The notes beneath the pieces were generated by a model that saw only the letters and a list, made by a program, of their open reading frames with translations, made no database searches and had not been told where the DNA came from. This document shows, piece after piece, positions 1-12,801 of a DNA stretch of 64,000 bases. Source of the DNA: Pseudopyrenochaeta lycopersici (Eukaryota; Ascomycota; Dothideomycetes; Pleosporales; Pseudopyrenochaetaceae); contig NHZP01000015.1 in NCBI GenBank assembly GCA_003313425.1, positions 62,001 through 126,000 on the forward strand, read 5' to 3'. Both the position numbers and the translations under genes were made by a program. The first letter of the stretch is position 1, and each line of letters opens with the position of its first letter.

Positions 1-380
1 TCAAGGCTTTGAAGAAAGGCCTCTTACGATCATGGCGTCGTTCACAGCTTTTCATGCAGGACAACGCGCGCGTACATACAGCTGCAGCCACAAGGAGATT
101 TCTGGCTGAGCACCACATCAGTACTGTTGACTGGCCACCCTACTCACCTGATCTCAACCCAATTGAGCACCTCTGGTGGTATCTCAAAAAGCTCATGTAT
201 AGATCCTATCCTTAGTACAACAATTATAGTCAAGCTATAGAGGAGTGGGATGGCTTTTGCGCTGCATTGAAAAGTTGCTGGCGTCGCATACCAGCCAGCC
301 TGATTCGGCGCCTTATCATGAGCATGCCACGACGAATTGATGCATGCAAGAAAGCGCGAGGGTGGCAAACGAAATATTGA
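1..380 (+). pseudogene. Tc1/mariner-type transposase, 3' end (cut by window edge)
   Basis: Reading frame entering from the left edge gives the C-terminal half of a Tc1-type DDE transposase. Visible are the second catalytic Asp in QDNARVHTA, the block DWPPYSPDLNPIEHLWWYLK carrying the third acidic residue (E of PIEHLW), and a basic tail ending in GWQTKY. The frame is broken once by TAG at 213-215 and then continues in the same frame to a natural TGA at 378-380, so this is a single Gln-to-stop type lesion, as expected from RIP. The N-terminal DNA-binding part lies outside the window. It would have cut and pasted its own element at TA sites. Family assignment is secure; the clade is not determined. 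Confidence 0.85.
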
Positions 381-1017
381 ACCCGTGCGCAACTACTGCT
401 TCAAAAAAAATTAAATTATATTATATATTGGCTGAGATTCATGGTGTTGAAGTTTTGTGCCCATGTGCTGGTGAGGGTGGCTCGTGCGTGCGCGGCGAGA
501 ACTTTTGGAAGGGCACTGTAACTTAAGTTATAAGGTACTGTAGTAGTTTATTATATAACTCCTCTTACTCTTTATCTATATTATTCAAGATATAGTTATT
601 AAGAAAGTTATCTACCCTTTTAATATTATTATTAGTAAGCGTAAGAGATAAAGGATCTAAATTAATTAGTAAAACCTTAAAATATACTAATATTACGTAT
701 AAAATATTTAAGACTTATCTATAATAAACTAGTAGCTATGTATACTATATATATCCTTAGACAAGTAGTATATATACTATAGCTAAACTTTAAGAAATAT
801 CTTCTTAACTATTATACTGCAGCCTTATAGTAGTTACTAGTAGGCGCTATTAATAGCTGTATAAGCGTAAGTACGCTAAGATTTAGTAGATTACTATAGT
901 ACCTAGATAGAAGCTAATAGGATAAATAATCCTTTCTTTACTTTTAGTATTAGTTTATTATTGTCTAACCTAATAACCTTATCTTATAGGCCTAGAAGAA
1001 ATCTAGCTTGTACAGTA
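381..1017. other. RIP-degraded AT-rich sequence, no gene
   Basis: The first ~140 bases are probably the 3' non-coding end of the Tc1 element. From about 530 the sequence is TpA-rich with almost no CpA or TpG and has stops in all frames. It is the left flank of the hAT insertion at 1026, and probably one block with 4178-4854 and 10393-11940, separated only by the two insertions. No protein family can be read from it. Confidence 0.6.
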
Positions 1018-1025
1018 CTACTACC

Positions 1026-4000
1026 CATACTTGGGCAAAATTGTACAACTGTAGTATAGCCTCATACTACACAACAAATGTAGTATGAGCTTTATACTAC
1101 AACTACGCGTTGTATTATGTGTAGTATGCCTGTTGTATAATATGTTGTTTACACGTGATAATAAATCTATAATCTGAGGTTAATTTCGTGTTAGGTCTCT
1201 AAAACGGCTTAAAATGGCTGTATTTGCCTATTATGATAGTTAACTATCTATTCTATCTTATCTGAGTTAAAATCTAGCTTAACTGCTATGTTATTCACCC
1301 CTTTAATCGCCGTAATAATGTGTACGATATTAATATAACCGTTCCTTAGCTAATTGCTGATATACTTAAGTCTTTTAAGGTTCTCTGCTGTTATCTGAAG
1401 CCTGTCCTATGACTGCGTACGACGAGCACCTGAAAAGGTTCGTTCTGGCTCTGCTAATAAGGGAGGGATTGAGAGGATATTGATGGCTATGCGATGGAGC
1501 CGTGGATAACGCTGTCGCTGTTCTAGTAAACACTACTATTCTAAGGGAGTTAGAGGCTTGATTGCGATAGGCCTAGCGTTGATAAATAGCTGTACATTGT
1601 CCTTATCTGTGAGATCAGCCGTCTTAACCTGTAGAGAGCGTTTCAATTGATCTAGCTCGTTTTTCGGTGTTTCCAGAGAAGGTGGAGAGCTATTAACCTC
1701 TATGAGATTATCCTTAGACAGATTAAGCGGCATATTTTTATATTTGTCCTCCTAAATACGATGTGTAGCATTAAGAGCCTTCTAATGCTATTGTGCTGGC
1801 TAGTTCTGTGTAAGATATCGGCTTCTCTTCGAGGGATTAAGTAGGATCGCGGCGGCGTACACGGGAACGGTATTAGTGAGTTTGTAATACTTGTTAAGGA
1901 TGAACCATCCTATCTTGATCGAATGAACCATTCGAATATCCTTTCGCTCTCTAGATAAGTATAGATTCTATAGATCTATTAGCTGTTTAATAATAAAGCT
2001 ATAAGAATAGCTACAAACCTTTTGTTATTCGAAAAAGGCAAGTATTGCGTCTATTATCTCAAGCGATTAAGATAGGCCTGCACGATCGCCTTCAATCTAT
2101 AAAGTGCCACTATTAAAGACTTAGAGAAATAGGTGTGTACGCCCTAGTATCTCCTAATCTGTGTGAGTCAAAGTGTTAGGGCTATAAGCCTCGTCGTGTT
2201 CGTGTAGAAATTTAATAATCTTATCCTTCTTGCGGATTGCTCGATCGATCACGAAGTACTATAATAACTATCTAGTATCGTTATCGATCCCTAGACTAAT
2301 TCTAATAGCCTAATCCTATAGATTATAATAGATAGAGCTAGTTCGAAGCTATATAGCGAGGTTGTAGAGCTTCTTGAGTGCAGGAGTCGATCCCTAGCCT
2401 TTAAAACCTTTCTATTTACCCTTGCCTTTACTCTTACTAGATCTTTCGGCAATATCCCTTGCCCTTGCCCTATTAGTATTATTATGCGCTATTAGTACCC
2501 CTATCGCCGCAGAAAATACCTCGTACGGGTTGGTATCTTTAGCGAGATTGATTGCATTAAGGGCAGCTTTAAGAGCCTCCTTTAACTTAGCTAGTAAGAA
2601 GGCTTAAAGGGCGAGGTTAAGGATATGATTGAGGCATTAGATTCGGCAGGCAATAGGGTCGAATTTGATCTAATTACGATTAGCCTAGAGATCTAGGAAT
2701 AGTATTATCGTAATTACCTAGTATTTAGCTATTAAATGGCTTAATAGCTCTCTTAAAAGCGTGTCGTTAGACGTAGCGTTATCGCTAGTATGACAGCTAA
2801 TTCTAGTAGTAATACTATAGACTTTAAGAACGCTGAGGATGTGTACAGCCTGAGACTCTCTGCTATGGCTGTACAACACTTGGGGAAGGCCTAGGAGAGC
2901 CTTCCGAAGCTTATACTTATAATTAACCTATTGTATATAAATTGCGAGATGCCCTTGACGTGCTGGTGATGTCTACATGTCCGTAGAGAAGTGTATTTGG
3001 CTGACAGCGTCTTGTATAGCTACGTGAAGCTGTTTGCGATACTCTAGATGGTTCTTTTCAAGTAGGCGTATAAGCGTCCGTTAGGATAGCTTTAAAAGGT
3101 CCTGTATAGCAGGATTACCTGCTAATATAAGCTCCTGAAGCTCTGGCTAGTCTGTTGCGCTTAATAATAGTCTCCTTCTAGTATAGAGAGCGATAAACGC
3201 CCTAACGAATCGTGGCTTATTGAAGGCCTGGCGGAGGATTAGATCCCTTGAATGATGCTCTCTAACTGGCTGTGCATACTGATCTATTAATGTTTGTTTT
3301 AGATTATCTATACTGAGGGAAGTATTAGTGTAATTGCGATACTATTCCTTCTACTTAGCTCTATGCTTCTTTTAAACATGCTCCTTTGTATTACTTGTAT
3401 AGGTATTGCTCTAGATTAGCTTCGTTTTCTAGTTCTTATATAGGATATAATAGTGTAGAACCTTCTTGTGTCGCTTTAAACTGACTTTCTGGATAATATA
3501 AGTCTGTTCGGAGCCTTTAGCAAGTTGAAATAGAGTCTAGATGTTTATCTAATGCGGAGGAGGTTCTATAGAGACTTCTGAGGGCGCCCTAGATGATGAG
3601 GCAGGCGTAGAAGGGACTAGAAATGATGACGATGCGGTTGTTAATATGGCAACGATAGATTCTGATAGAGATTTGACGAACTTTGGTGAGTTTAAAAGGT
3701 TGAAAAGGTCTGATTATTCTACAGTAGAAAGCGAGCGACTTAAGTACAGTAAGAGTGCTGAGAAACTAACCTAAATAGGTGACTAGAATGGCTAAACCTT
3801 TAGGTAGAGTAATTGTAGTTAAAAAACGAGCGAATGTAGAAAAGAATAACAGGATTAGCTTCTCTTGTCACTTCTCCTAAAGATCCCCCTGTGTCAGCTG
3901 TACTAAAAGGGCAGGTTAAGTCTATTAAGATTAGGGATAGAACGATGTTCTTAAGGTGGTTGTATTGCTTAATACTTTGCCTTTGAGATCTAGAAGTTTT

Positions 4001-4169
4001 ATAATACAGTGGAAACTAATTAACAGATAAGATCAACTGGACTAATTAGAGTGTGTTGTACAACAGTTGTACAACTACCTGTAACATGTAGTTATTGTAC
4101 AACAGATTTAGGTCTATACTACACAACGCGTTGTACAACGTGTTGTACGTACAACTTTGCCCAAGTATG
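1026..4169 (-). mobile_element. hAT DNA transposon with 8-bp target duplication
   Basis: The 3144-bp element has terminal inverted repeats: the left end CATACTTGGGCAAA, one mismatch, then TTGTAC is matched inverted at the right end. It is flanked by identical 8-bp direct repeats CTACTACC at 1018-1025 and 4170-4177, the hallmark size for hAT insertion. Both subterminal regions carry many copies of GTTGTACAAC- and GTAGTAT-like palindromes, probable transposase-binding sites. A degraded transposase gene lies on the minus strand. The element is complete at both ends but inactive through RIP. Confidence 0.9.
1370..3860 (-). pseudogene. hAT transposase, RIP-inactivated
   Basis: The minus strand shows, in order, a basic region compatible with a BED-type zinc finger (about 3350-3500), the core segment QIHFSTDMWTSPARQGHLAI around 2950-3010, which resembles the hAT signature with its first catalytic Asp and conserved WTS, and near 1440-1500 the C-terminal dimerisation motif ILSIPPLLAEPERTFSGARR. 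Numerous TAG, TGA and TAA stops and small shifts separate the blocks. The enzyme would have excised and inserted the surrounding element. The position inside matching TIRs with an 8-bp duplication supports the assignment. Exact limits of the old coding sequence are approximate. Confidence 0.8.
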
Positions 4170-4177
4170 CTACTACC

Positions 4178-4854
4178 CTAACCTTAAGTAATATTATAAG
4201 GTTATTGTATAGTAGTATGTTACTCTTATTTAATAGCTAAGTCTCTCCTAGTACTATACCCTTAACAGAACTCTCTAAGTTGTACAGCTCTATAGTAGAA
4301 TAAACTATTTACTTAATAAGTTCCCTTAGATAGTATAAGATTAATAGCGTATAATAGACTATAAGGAAAAGTATAAGAAAGAGTATAAGAGAGAGTGTAA
4401 GAGAAGGTGCAAGAGAAGGTGCAATACACCTTTTATCTATTATACAACCTTTTTCTCCTTACTATATCTAGATCCTGTAGCTTATACAGCTTATAGTTAT
4501 ATACTACTATTTTATTAATTACTAACTATTTACAGGAAAGTCTATATCTAAATTAACTTTGCGTATAATATAAGCTTCGCGGAGAGGAGGCTAGATCTCT
4601 TAGTATATGCGTTATTTCTTATTATATAAAACTTACCTCCTAGTCCTAGCTACCTATTAGATGTAGTAGTAGACTAAGTTTAGGCTAGCTACTTTATCTA
4701 ATATAGTTAATTACTAGCCGCCTTAGCTAAAGATATATGTCCTTAAATAGCTCTTCTTAGTTCTTAAACATCTGTATTTTTACCTTATACAGATTAAATC
4801 TAATTTCTGCTAGCTTACTTATACACTAAGCTATTATCTCTTCTAGAAGATATG
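4178..4854. other. RIP-degraded AT-rich sequence, no gene
   Basis: TpA-rich sequence between the hAT right end and the left LTR of the gypsy element, with stops in every frame. It probably continues 381-1017 and resumes after the gypsy element at 10393. A short purine tract of repeated AAGAG/GTATAAGAG units lies at 4365-4425. No family recognised. Confidence 0.5.
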
Positions 4855-5076
4855 TGTCACGGTAACTACTATGGTTCCCGCAACACCTGAATTGGCTAGC
4901 CCTGTCGAGGCCTGAGCTCGAGCACAGGCCTAGCCTCTGAGTATTCTTCTGCACCTAAGTTTCTGTTCTCTTCTCTTCTTTACGCAACGTCTTGTATTAC
5001 ACCTAAGATTATACGTAGAATAATAATTAAGCTATTAGTTAAGCGTTAAAATCCCTACTTATAGCCTCTTATAATA
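4855..5076 (+). repeat. 5' LTR of the gypsy chromovirus
   Basis: 222 bp, beginning TGTCACGG and ending at the RIP-altered equivalent of CGTGACA, aligned base for base with 10166-10387. The differences are nearly all C/T or G/A transitions. The first part of this copy is the better preserved one, while its last 40 bases are strongly mutated. Confidence 0.9.
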
Positions 5077-5149
5077 TTATATTATATTATTTACTATAGC
5101 CTCTTAAGAAAATATAGATCTATTTTAGCTTATCCTATAATAGCTGTAG

Positions 5150-6230
5150 GAACTAAGAGTTAGTAGTAAAGTATTAAAAGCTAGAAATAAAGCCTTATAG
5201 GCCTCCCTATCTAAGTAAGAAGCCCGCTATTATAAAGAGATAGTAACTCTATACTAAGAACTTAAGGTAATTAAGATAAAGTTTGCTACTACCCTAGCTA
5301 TTATAATAACTAAAGCTAAGAGCTAACTAGGTAATAAAAAGATATTATCTAGTAATAGATCCTCTTCTATAACTCTTACCCTACTTATAACCTAAACCTC
5401 TCTTTCTAAACTCTCTATAATTAGGCTAAAATTAGAATAACTCTCTAACCTACCTACGTTTAGTAGAAGGAAGAAGGACCTCCTATTCTTCCTAATAAAA
5501 CTGTAATATAAGTAAAAAAGAAACGCTAATTAATTTATAAATAAAGAAGCCCGCCTAATCTACGCACACTCTTCTCTTAAGCGTAACTTTACTATACTAG
5601 TAGACCCTCTTATAGATAAAGATATTATAACTATAGATTAACTTATTAGATTCCTTAACGCTACTTATAGAGATCTAAACTAAGAACTTACTACGTAGAG
5701 CTAATTAGATAACTTAAAATAGAGAAAGAAGAACTTTCTATCCTACTTTGTAAATTTTAGAAGGCTAGTAGCTAATACTAACTTAAATAAAGGAGCCTAG
5801 ATTAACTAACTCTACTACTCTCTCTCTAATAATTTAAGAAGAGTTATAGTTAGCGTACTAATCTTTTAGTCCCTAAATAATTATACGAACCTAATTACGT
5901 TACATAATAATAATTTGCGTTACCTGCTATCTTAACTTAAATAACGCTAGTGTCTAACAGAAATAGAGATTAACGTTACTAACTACGCACCTATTAGTTC
6001 TGCAGAGTGTTAAAAACAGATTAAGGAAGGACGCTGTTTTAAATGCGACTCTAAAGATTATATCTCCTATTACTACTCTATTCCTCTACCCTAACTATAT
6101 ATAAATAGTTATTATCTATAGTTACTAAAAAGCCCTTAGAGTTATAAATTCTTAACCTTAACTAGTAGCTTAAGATAATCTTACAGATATAAAGCAGCTT
6201 ATTCCTACTCTTATAAGGGAAAAGCCTTAT
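5150..6230 (+). pseudogene. gypsy chromovirus gag, RIP-inactivated
   Basis: A plus-strand frame interrupted by TAG/TAA stops ends in a CCHC-type zinc knuckle at about 6028-6080 (GRCFKCDSKDYIS, the His changed to Tyr as expected from a C-to-T change). Gag would have formed the particle and bound the RNA. Upstream sequence is too degraded to define the start. Confidence 0.65.
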
Positions 6231-9200
6231 CTTAAAGATAAGTTACTCTTTAAGACTGCGCACTTACTAAATCTCTACTAAACTCTAGGCTACGCCCTAT
6301 TAAGACTTATAGAAATATAGTATAACTATACTTTACTTAATCTAATAAAGCCCTATAAAGAGTAACCTAAAAGCCCTTATTAATACTAGAGTAACTAGTA
6401 TTAGTTATATCTATAGAGATCTCGCGCGTAACCTAAAACTAAATTAAATACTGCTACTTTATATTATATACCTAACTAGATTTACTAGAACTGTACTTAA
6501 TAGTAGAGAAGTCTCTTATACTGTTAACCTAACTCTCTACTACAGAAACTATATAAAGAACCTGTACCTATACGTTATAAATACAGGCTATTATAATATA
6601 ATCTTTAGCTAACTTTAGATATATAAGTATAAGATTAGCGTAGATTATAAGTATAAATAGCTAAAGTTTAACGCTTAACAGTGTACTAAACACTGTCTAC
6701 GCAAGAACTATAATATAAACCTACTAAAGACTAAAGCCTTAGCTAGTGTACTAGTCTATACTAGTCGCTCTAGGCCTACTTACCTAAACTTAACTATCTA
6801 ATACTAACATAACTACTAGTTACTTAAGATAAATTACTAACTAAAAGAACCTATAGAAGAGTTCCTAGAGACTCCTACTTTAAGACCTAATAGAGAAGAA
6901 GAACCTAACCTCTTATCTTAACCTAACCTAGACATATACTATATTAGAGCTAAACTACTTATTTACCTAGCTAAGAAGTAAGACTATAAAATATTTATAG
7001 TATTAATTACTAATATTAATAAAGCCCTTACTCCTAAGACCTACACTAACCTAGCTTACTAAGGTGCCTACTAAATATTATAATCTACTTATAGTCTTTT
7101 TGTAATAAGAGTTAGATTAGCTACCTAAAAGATAGCTATATACCTATAATATTAACTTTAAGGAAGGTAAATAACCTAATTTTAGGCTACTATATAGTAT
7201 ATCTTAGAATAAGCTACTTATATTACGTAAATACCTTAAAGATAACCTTTTAAAAGGCTTTATCTAAGCTAGCTTATCCTCTATTACCTCGCCTATTATT
7301 TTTATTAAGAAACTAGGAGGAGGCCTTTAATTCTGTATAGACTACTAAGGCCTTAATACTATTACTATTAAGAACTAATACCTAATACTACTAATCTAGG
7401 AAACCCTAAACTAACTTAGTAAAGCTAAGTACTATATAAAGCTTAATATTATTACTGCCTTTAACTACCTCTATATTATAGAAGAAGACGAATAGCTAAC
7501 TACCTTCTATACGAGATATAGCATATTTAAGTATCTTATTATACCCTTTAGCTTAGCTAACGCGCTAAGTATGTTGTAACACTTTGTAAACAACGTCCTA
7601 CGTCTATACCTAGATATTTTCTATACTACCTACCTTAATAATATCTTAATCTATAGTAAGAACCTGTAGGAGTACTAAAAATATGTCTAATCTGTCCTTA
7701 GAGCCTTATAAGAAGCTAGATTATAACTTAACGTTAATAAGTGCGAGTTCTACTAATCTAAGGTTATATACCTAGGCTACGTAATTACTATAAGTAGAGT
7801 AAAGATAGACTCTAGAAAGGTTTAAGCTATCTAAGACTAGGAATACCTAAGGAATATAAAAGATATATGCGCTTTCCTAGGGTTTACTTACTTCTACTAG
7901 AGGTTTATTAATAACTTCTTATATATAGTTACACCTCTAGTATACCTAATAAAGAAGGACACTAAGTTCTCTTTTACTAACGCTTACTGTGAAGTATTTA
8001 ATAATTTAAAATAAGCCTTTATAACTGCTCTAATTCTCTGTTACTTTAACCCTAACCTGCCTATAGTTATTAAGGCTAACGCCTTAGACTATATAACGGT
8101 AGGAGTCCTATCCTAGAAGGACGAGGGAGGAGTCCTCTAGCCTATTACGTATTACTTAAAGAGAATAAACTCTGCTAAGAGTAATTACAAGATATATAGT
8201 AAGGAATTACTCGTAATTGTACGCTGCTTTAAACACTAGAGACTAGAACTAGAGGGAGCCTACTTCCTAATTAATATATTAAGTAATTATAAGAACCTAC
8301 AGTATTTCGCGACTATAAAATAACTAAGCTACTAATAAGCCTGCTAGCTAGAGTACTTATCTTATTTTAACTTTACGATTACGTATTAACTAGGTAAGCT
8401 AAGAGAAAAACCTAACGCACTAATATAGCGCTCCTAAGACTAGCCTACTTAGGAAGAGGTATATAACGCTTATAAATAGACACTACTATAACTAGATCTA
8501 TTTAAATATCTAATATCTAAGGTACCCTCTAGCGCTTATAATCTTTCCTTATTAGAAACTAAACGCTCTATCTAAGAGATTATTAATGCAGAATATAACT
8601 CTAACCTATTTATATAGGAAATCTTAGCCCTATTAAAGACTAATACTTAGTAATCTAAGAAAGTCTTACTCTTAGAATGTAAAGAATAAAATTAGCGCCT
8701 GTACTACTAGAGATAACTAGTAATCCCTATATATAACGAACTTATTATTAAGCTCTTACGCGCAGTATATAACTCCTCTGTAGGCGGCTACCTAGGATAA
8801 CGAAAGACGTTAGAAATCCTCTAAAGAGAATACTACTAGCTAAACATATTCTAAATAATCTACTATTATATTACTTACTACTATACCTACTAATAATTAA
8901 AAGCTTCTTATAAGAAGTATTACAGCCTACTTAAGCCTCTACTAGTACTTAAAAGACAATAGTAAGATATATTAGTTAACTTTGTAACTAACCTCCCTAA
9001 ATCTAAAGGATATACTAATATTATAGTAGTAGTTAATTAGCTATCTAAATACTACTACCTAATATCCTATACTAAGATAGAAGCTCTAGACATCGCCTAG
9101 CCGTTTATTCGCTACATATAGGTATATTACAGCCTTCTAAATACAATTATCTCTAACTATAGCAGATAGTTTATCTCTACTTTCTTTAATAAACTCTATA

Positions 9201-10085
9201 AATAATTAAAAATTAACTAACACTATTTAACTAGCTACTACCCTAAAACTAACAGCTAGACTAAGATTATAAATTTAGTAATAGAGTAGGTCCTACGCGC
9301 GTATACGAACTATTAGTAAACTAACTAGGTTAGCTGCTTACCTATCGCCTAATTTAAAGCTAATAACACAGTCTTAGAATTAACTAAGTTATCCCTAATA
9401 ATAGCCTGCTTTAGCTAGAACCTACAAATAGATTTTAAACTACTCTTAAATACAAGGAGAGCTTTATACTAGGCTCTACAGGCCTAAGAAGCTAACTAGA
9501 TAATTAAGAAGATGCATAATATAATAGAGTTTATCCGCAAAGAAATAATATAGGCCTAAGCCTGTTAATAGGAACACGTAAATAAGAAACGCCTTCTAGC
9601 ACCTGCGTATAAAGTAGGTAATAAAGTCTAGCTTAATACTTAAAATATCTACACTTAATAAGCCTTAAAGAAGCTAGACTAGAAGAATCTTAGCCCCTAC
9701 TACGTAGCTAAGAAGATCTCGTCTTACGCGTATAGACTTAAACTGCCTAAATCTATAAAGATATACCTAGTTTTCTACGTCTCTCTACTCTAACTAGCTG
9801 CAGCTAAGTTAGACTACTTACTTAGTTAATAAGTAATACTACCTAGACTAGTAATAGTAGATAAAGAGGAGGAGTACTTTATTAAAAGTATAGAGGACCT
9901 ACGTCTTAATAGATAACGTAACTAATATAAATATCTAGTAAAGTAGATAGGCTATAATAAGATAAGTTAGGAACCTACTACAGGCCTAAAGGATAATTAA
10001 GCTATAACTAATTTCTATAAGAGGTACCCTAATATCTTAGAGCTACCTAAAACTATATAAGAGTAAGAGTAAAGTTCTTACTACG
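6230..10085 (+). pseudogene. gypsy chromovirus pol (RT, RNase H, integrase, chromodomain), RIP-inactivated
   Basis: Reverse transcriptase is recognised by FIKKLGGGL followed by FCIDY (7300-7345), a TAFNYLYIIEEDE-like block (7450-7490) and the catalytic box at 7625-7660, which now reads YLNNILIYS; both Asp codons of the usual YLDD have become Asn. RNase H follows (8070-8390, KANALDYITVGVLS with the Asp residues altered), then integrase (zinc-binding region 8830-8900; core from about 8985, NFVTNLPKSKGYTNIIVVVN), and a C-terminal chromodomain (about 9870-10030, EEYFIKSIEDLRLNR, later YLVK and GYNKIS). Dozens of stops are present. A chromodomain would have targeted integration to heterochromatin. 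Confidence 0.85.
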
Positions 10086-10165
10086 TAAAGATATAAACCT
10101 AATACTAGTAATAATACTACTCTATAAACACCTCTTGCAGGAGCTTAAGAGTAAGAGAGGGGTAC

Positions 10166-10387
10166 TATTACAGTAACTACTATAGTTCCTGTAACACCTA
10201 AATTAGCTAGCCCTATTAAGGCCTAAGCTTAAGCACAGGCCTAGCCCCTAAGTATTCTTCTGCACCTAAGTTTCTATTCTCTTCTCTTCTTTACGCCACG
10301 TCTTGTATTACACCTAAGATTGTACGTAGTATAATAATTAAGCTATTAGTTAAGCGTTGAAATCCGTACTCGTAGCCTCTCGTGATA
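10166..10387 (+). repeat. 3' LTR of the gypsy chromovirus
   Basis: Starts at the RIP-altered TATTACAG (TGTCACGG in the 5' copy) and ends CGTGATA, followed by target duplication ATATG. Its last part is well preserved while its first part is mutated, the reverse of the 5' LTR. A third, inverted and truncated copy lies at 16569-16741. Confidence 0.9.
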
Positions 10388-10392
10388 ATATG

Positions 10393-11940
10393 CTATTATA
10401 TCCTATAATAGGAGGTAGCTCTTAAGATCTTCTAGTATTTCTTAGTTATATAATATACTATAATCTCTAGTAGGCTTTAGAGGGTTATAGTAAAGTATAT
10501 ATAGTTATCTAATAACAGTGTTTAGCTAGTTTAATTACTACCTAATCCTATAAGAATTCTATATATTAACGTATAAGTATATCTCCTCCTAGAGAATAGG
10601 GAAATAGACTATATATAATATAATCTAATTAGCTATATAGTATGTAGAAAAAAGGCTATCCTACTTAAGCTACTTAAAATAAGTCTATAGAATATTAGTT
10701 TAATACTTATAAAGTCGTACGTATATAAACCCTCTACCTAAAAAGTAAGCTCTTTAAGAGTTACTACTACTATAACTTAATCCTTTAGTTTACAGTACTT
10801 ATACTATATATATAGTAATCTTAAAACTAAATTCCTAGCTAAGCTTTTTATAAGAGGTAGAATTAGGCGTACGCTAATTACCTAGTTTCTCTCCTACAGT
10901 CTAATTAAATAAACTAAGGCACTATACCTGCCTGTCGTACAGTACTAAGATATTACTATCTAACGCTTACTACTGTACTAGCTAAAATACTAATAAATAC
11001 CTATATTATATATTTAGAGTACGCATTAATACAGGCATATATCTTAAAACTATATAGCTTTAACTTCGTATATCTATTAACTAACTAGATATAGTTTAGT
11101 CCTTATATAATATACTTACCTCTTTTTCTTTATAGAGATCTCTCTCTTCTTAATCCTAACTAGGTTTATCGTACAATAGGCCTAGAATATATAATCTCTT
11201 ATAATATTTATCTCTATCTAATAGTAATAGAGATAGAGATACTACTTACTATATCTATTAATTACTCTTAACTAGAGGCCTTCTTTAATAAGTTATTATA
11301 TAATAAGCTTAGCCTATTAGAGTTCTTTAGGATTATAGATCTTATAATAAAGTCTTAGCTTAAATTAAAGTTATATAAAGGTATAAGGTCTAATATAAAG
11401 CTCTTACCTTCTTAACTTAATAAGTATATCTTTATTATCTAACCTAACCTAGAAGTAAAGAACCTTAATATAGTACTAGATATCTTCCTCCTCTTTAAAA
11501 CTTAGTCTCTTAGATATCTCTTACTCCTTAAACTATAACTTAAGTATATAAAGGCTAATCTTAACTTTATACTCTTTATGTAACTATTATATAAAGTTTC
11601 TAGAACTTTTTCCCTTATAAAATTAGGTAATTAGCTTAAGCTAAAAAGAGTTAAGATTAATCTATATCCCTCTACTAGCTATATATATAGTTAATAATTC
11701 TTCTCTTAAGAGGTTATTACTTAACGTACGGATATTAAATACTATTAAAGTATAAAAAGATAAGATAAAAGAAGAAGAGTTAAGTACTTTACTACTTATT
11801 ATAAGGTAATCTTAACTTATATAAGTAAGACCCTTATACGCTGTAGATTTTAATAGAACTAGAGAAAATTAAACCTAACTCTATACTTTATACTTTTTGT
11901 ATATTATTATAGTTATTATTTATTTTTATACTATAATTTA
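10393..11940 (+). other. RIP-degraded block with one long former reading frame
   Basis: AT-rich, CpA-depleted sequence. From about 11132 to 11710 one plus-strand frame can be followed for ~190 codons with interruptions that are only TAG or TAA, so a protein was once encoded; it would be Leu/Ile/Lys-rich. I do not recognise it. The rest shows nothing readable. The left part (10393-11130) probably belonged to the same old repeat as 4178-4854. Confidence 0.4.
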
Positions 11941-12801
11941 CACTTGTACAATAATTAATGTTAGTTATTTTGGAGGTTTTGGTTTTCCTCAGCTCGGAAA
12001 AAGGCTATTGCACTACACCCTGTAATCGTCCGCCGTAGTTAACCGTATAACGCTCGCAAGGCGGCACCAGCGTGTTTTAACCTCGCGAGAAGTCAAAGCT
12101 TAAAATCAACAAAAGCTCCATCCACACTAAGAAAAGGAGCTCATCCAGTACATTATCCAGCTCACTAAGCGAGGCCTGCCGCCTAGCAAGGCTATAATTC
12201 GAAACTTTGCATCTTAAATAGCTAAAAAAGACATTAGAAAGAACTAACGTGTTCCACCAGTTAGTAGGCAACACTAGTTAGTAGGCCACCTTATCAAAAC
12301 AGGCGGATCTAAACGCACGAAAACGCGACAACTACGCCGTAAGTTTACTAGTAAATATAGGAGTATTACTCTCTATCTTTATTTATATAAAGTCTAATTA
12401 TAACTTTAAGTTCTATATTTAGTATAGGTTAGTAGTGCTCGTTGCTAAGGCTAAGAAGCCTTCTCTTCTACCCTTAAGTTTAACGCTATTTTAGTAGCTA
12501 TAGCTAACGCATAACCTACCTTAACTTATAAGGTACCTCTAGCTATAATATATTATTACTATTTATCCTTCTTATATTATAAACGTATATTTAAGGTATA
12601 AAGTTTACTATTTTCCTCTATTAAGATTATAGCTAAGTTTATAGCTAGCTAATAGCTTTTAATAAGCTAAGTAAGAGCTTAGCTTAAGGAGCTCTATAAT
12701 TAATATTAAAGAAGCTTATATATAAGGTAGGCCTATTAATTAAGTTAATTAGTAGTATAAGGCGTTTCTATTATCTAAATAGCCTTAGCTATAGCTACTA
12801 T

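Larger units (their letters stand above)
4855..10387 (+). mobile_element. Ty3/gypsy LTR retrotransposon (chromovirus), complete but RIP-mutated
   Basis: The 5533-bp element is bounded by two 222-bp LTRs and a 5-bp target duplication ATATG (4850-4854 and 10388-10392). A polypurine tract (GAGTAAGAGAGGGG) precedes the 3' LTR. Internal order on the plus strand is gag, protease/RT/RNase H, integrase, chromodomain, the Ty3/gypsy chromovirus order. Every domain carries many CA-to-TA type stops, so no product can be made. Length is typical for small fungal chromoviruses. It is inserted in an already degraded AT-rich block. Confidence 0.92.

Noticed and set aside
2422..2607. Plus-strand Leu/Ala-rich frame within the hAT element
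   Set aside because: Antisense to the hAT transposase remnant; hydrophobic look comes from the complementary codons.
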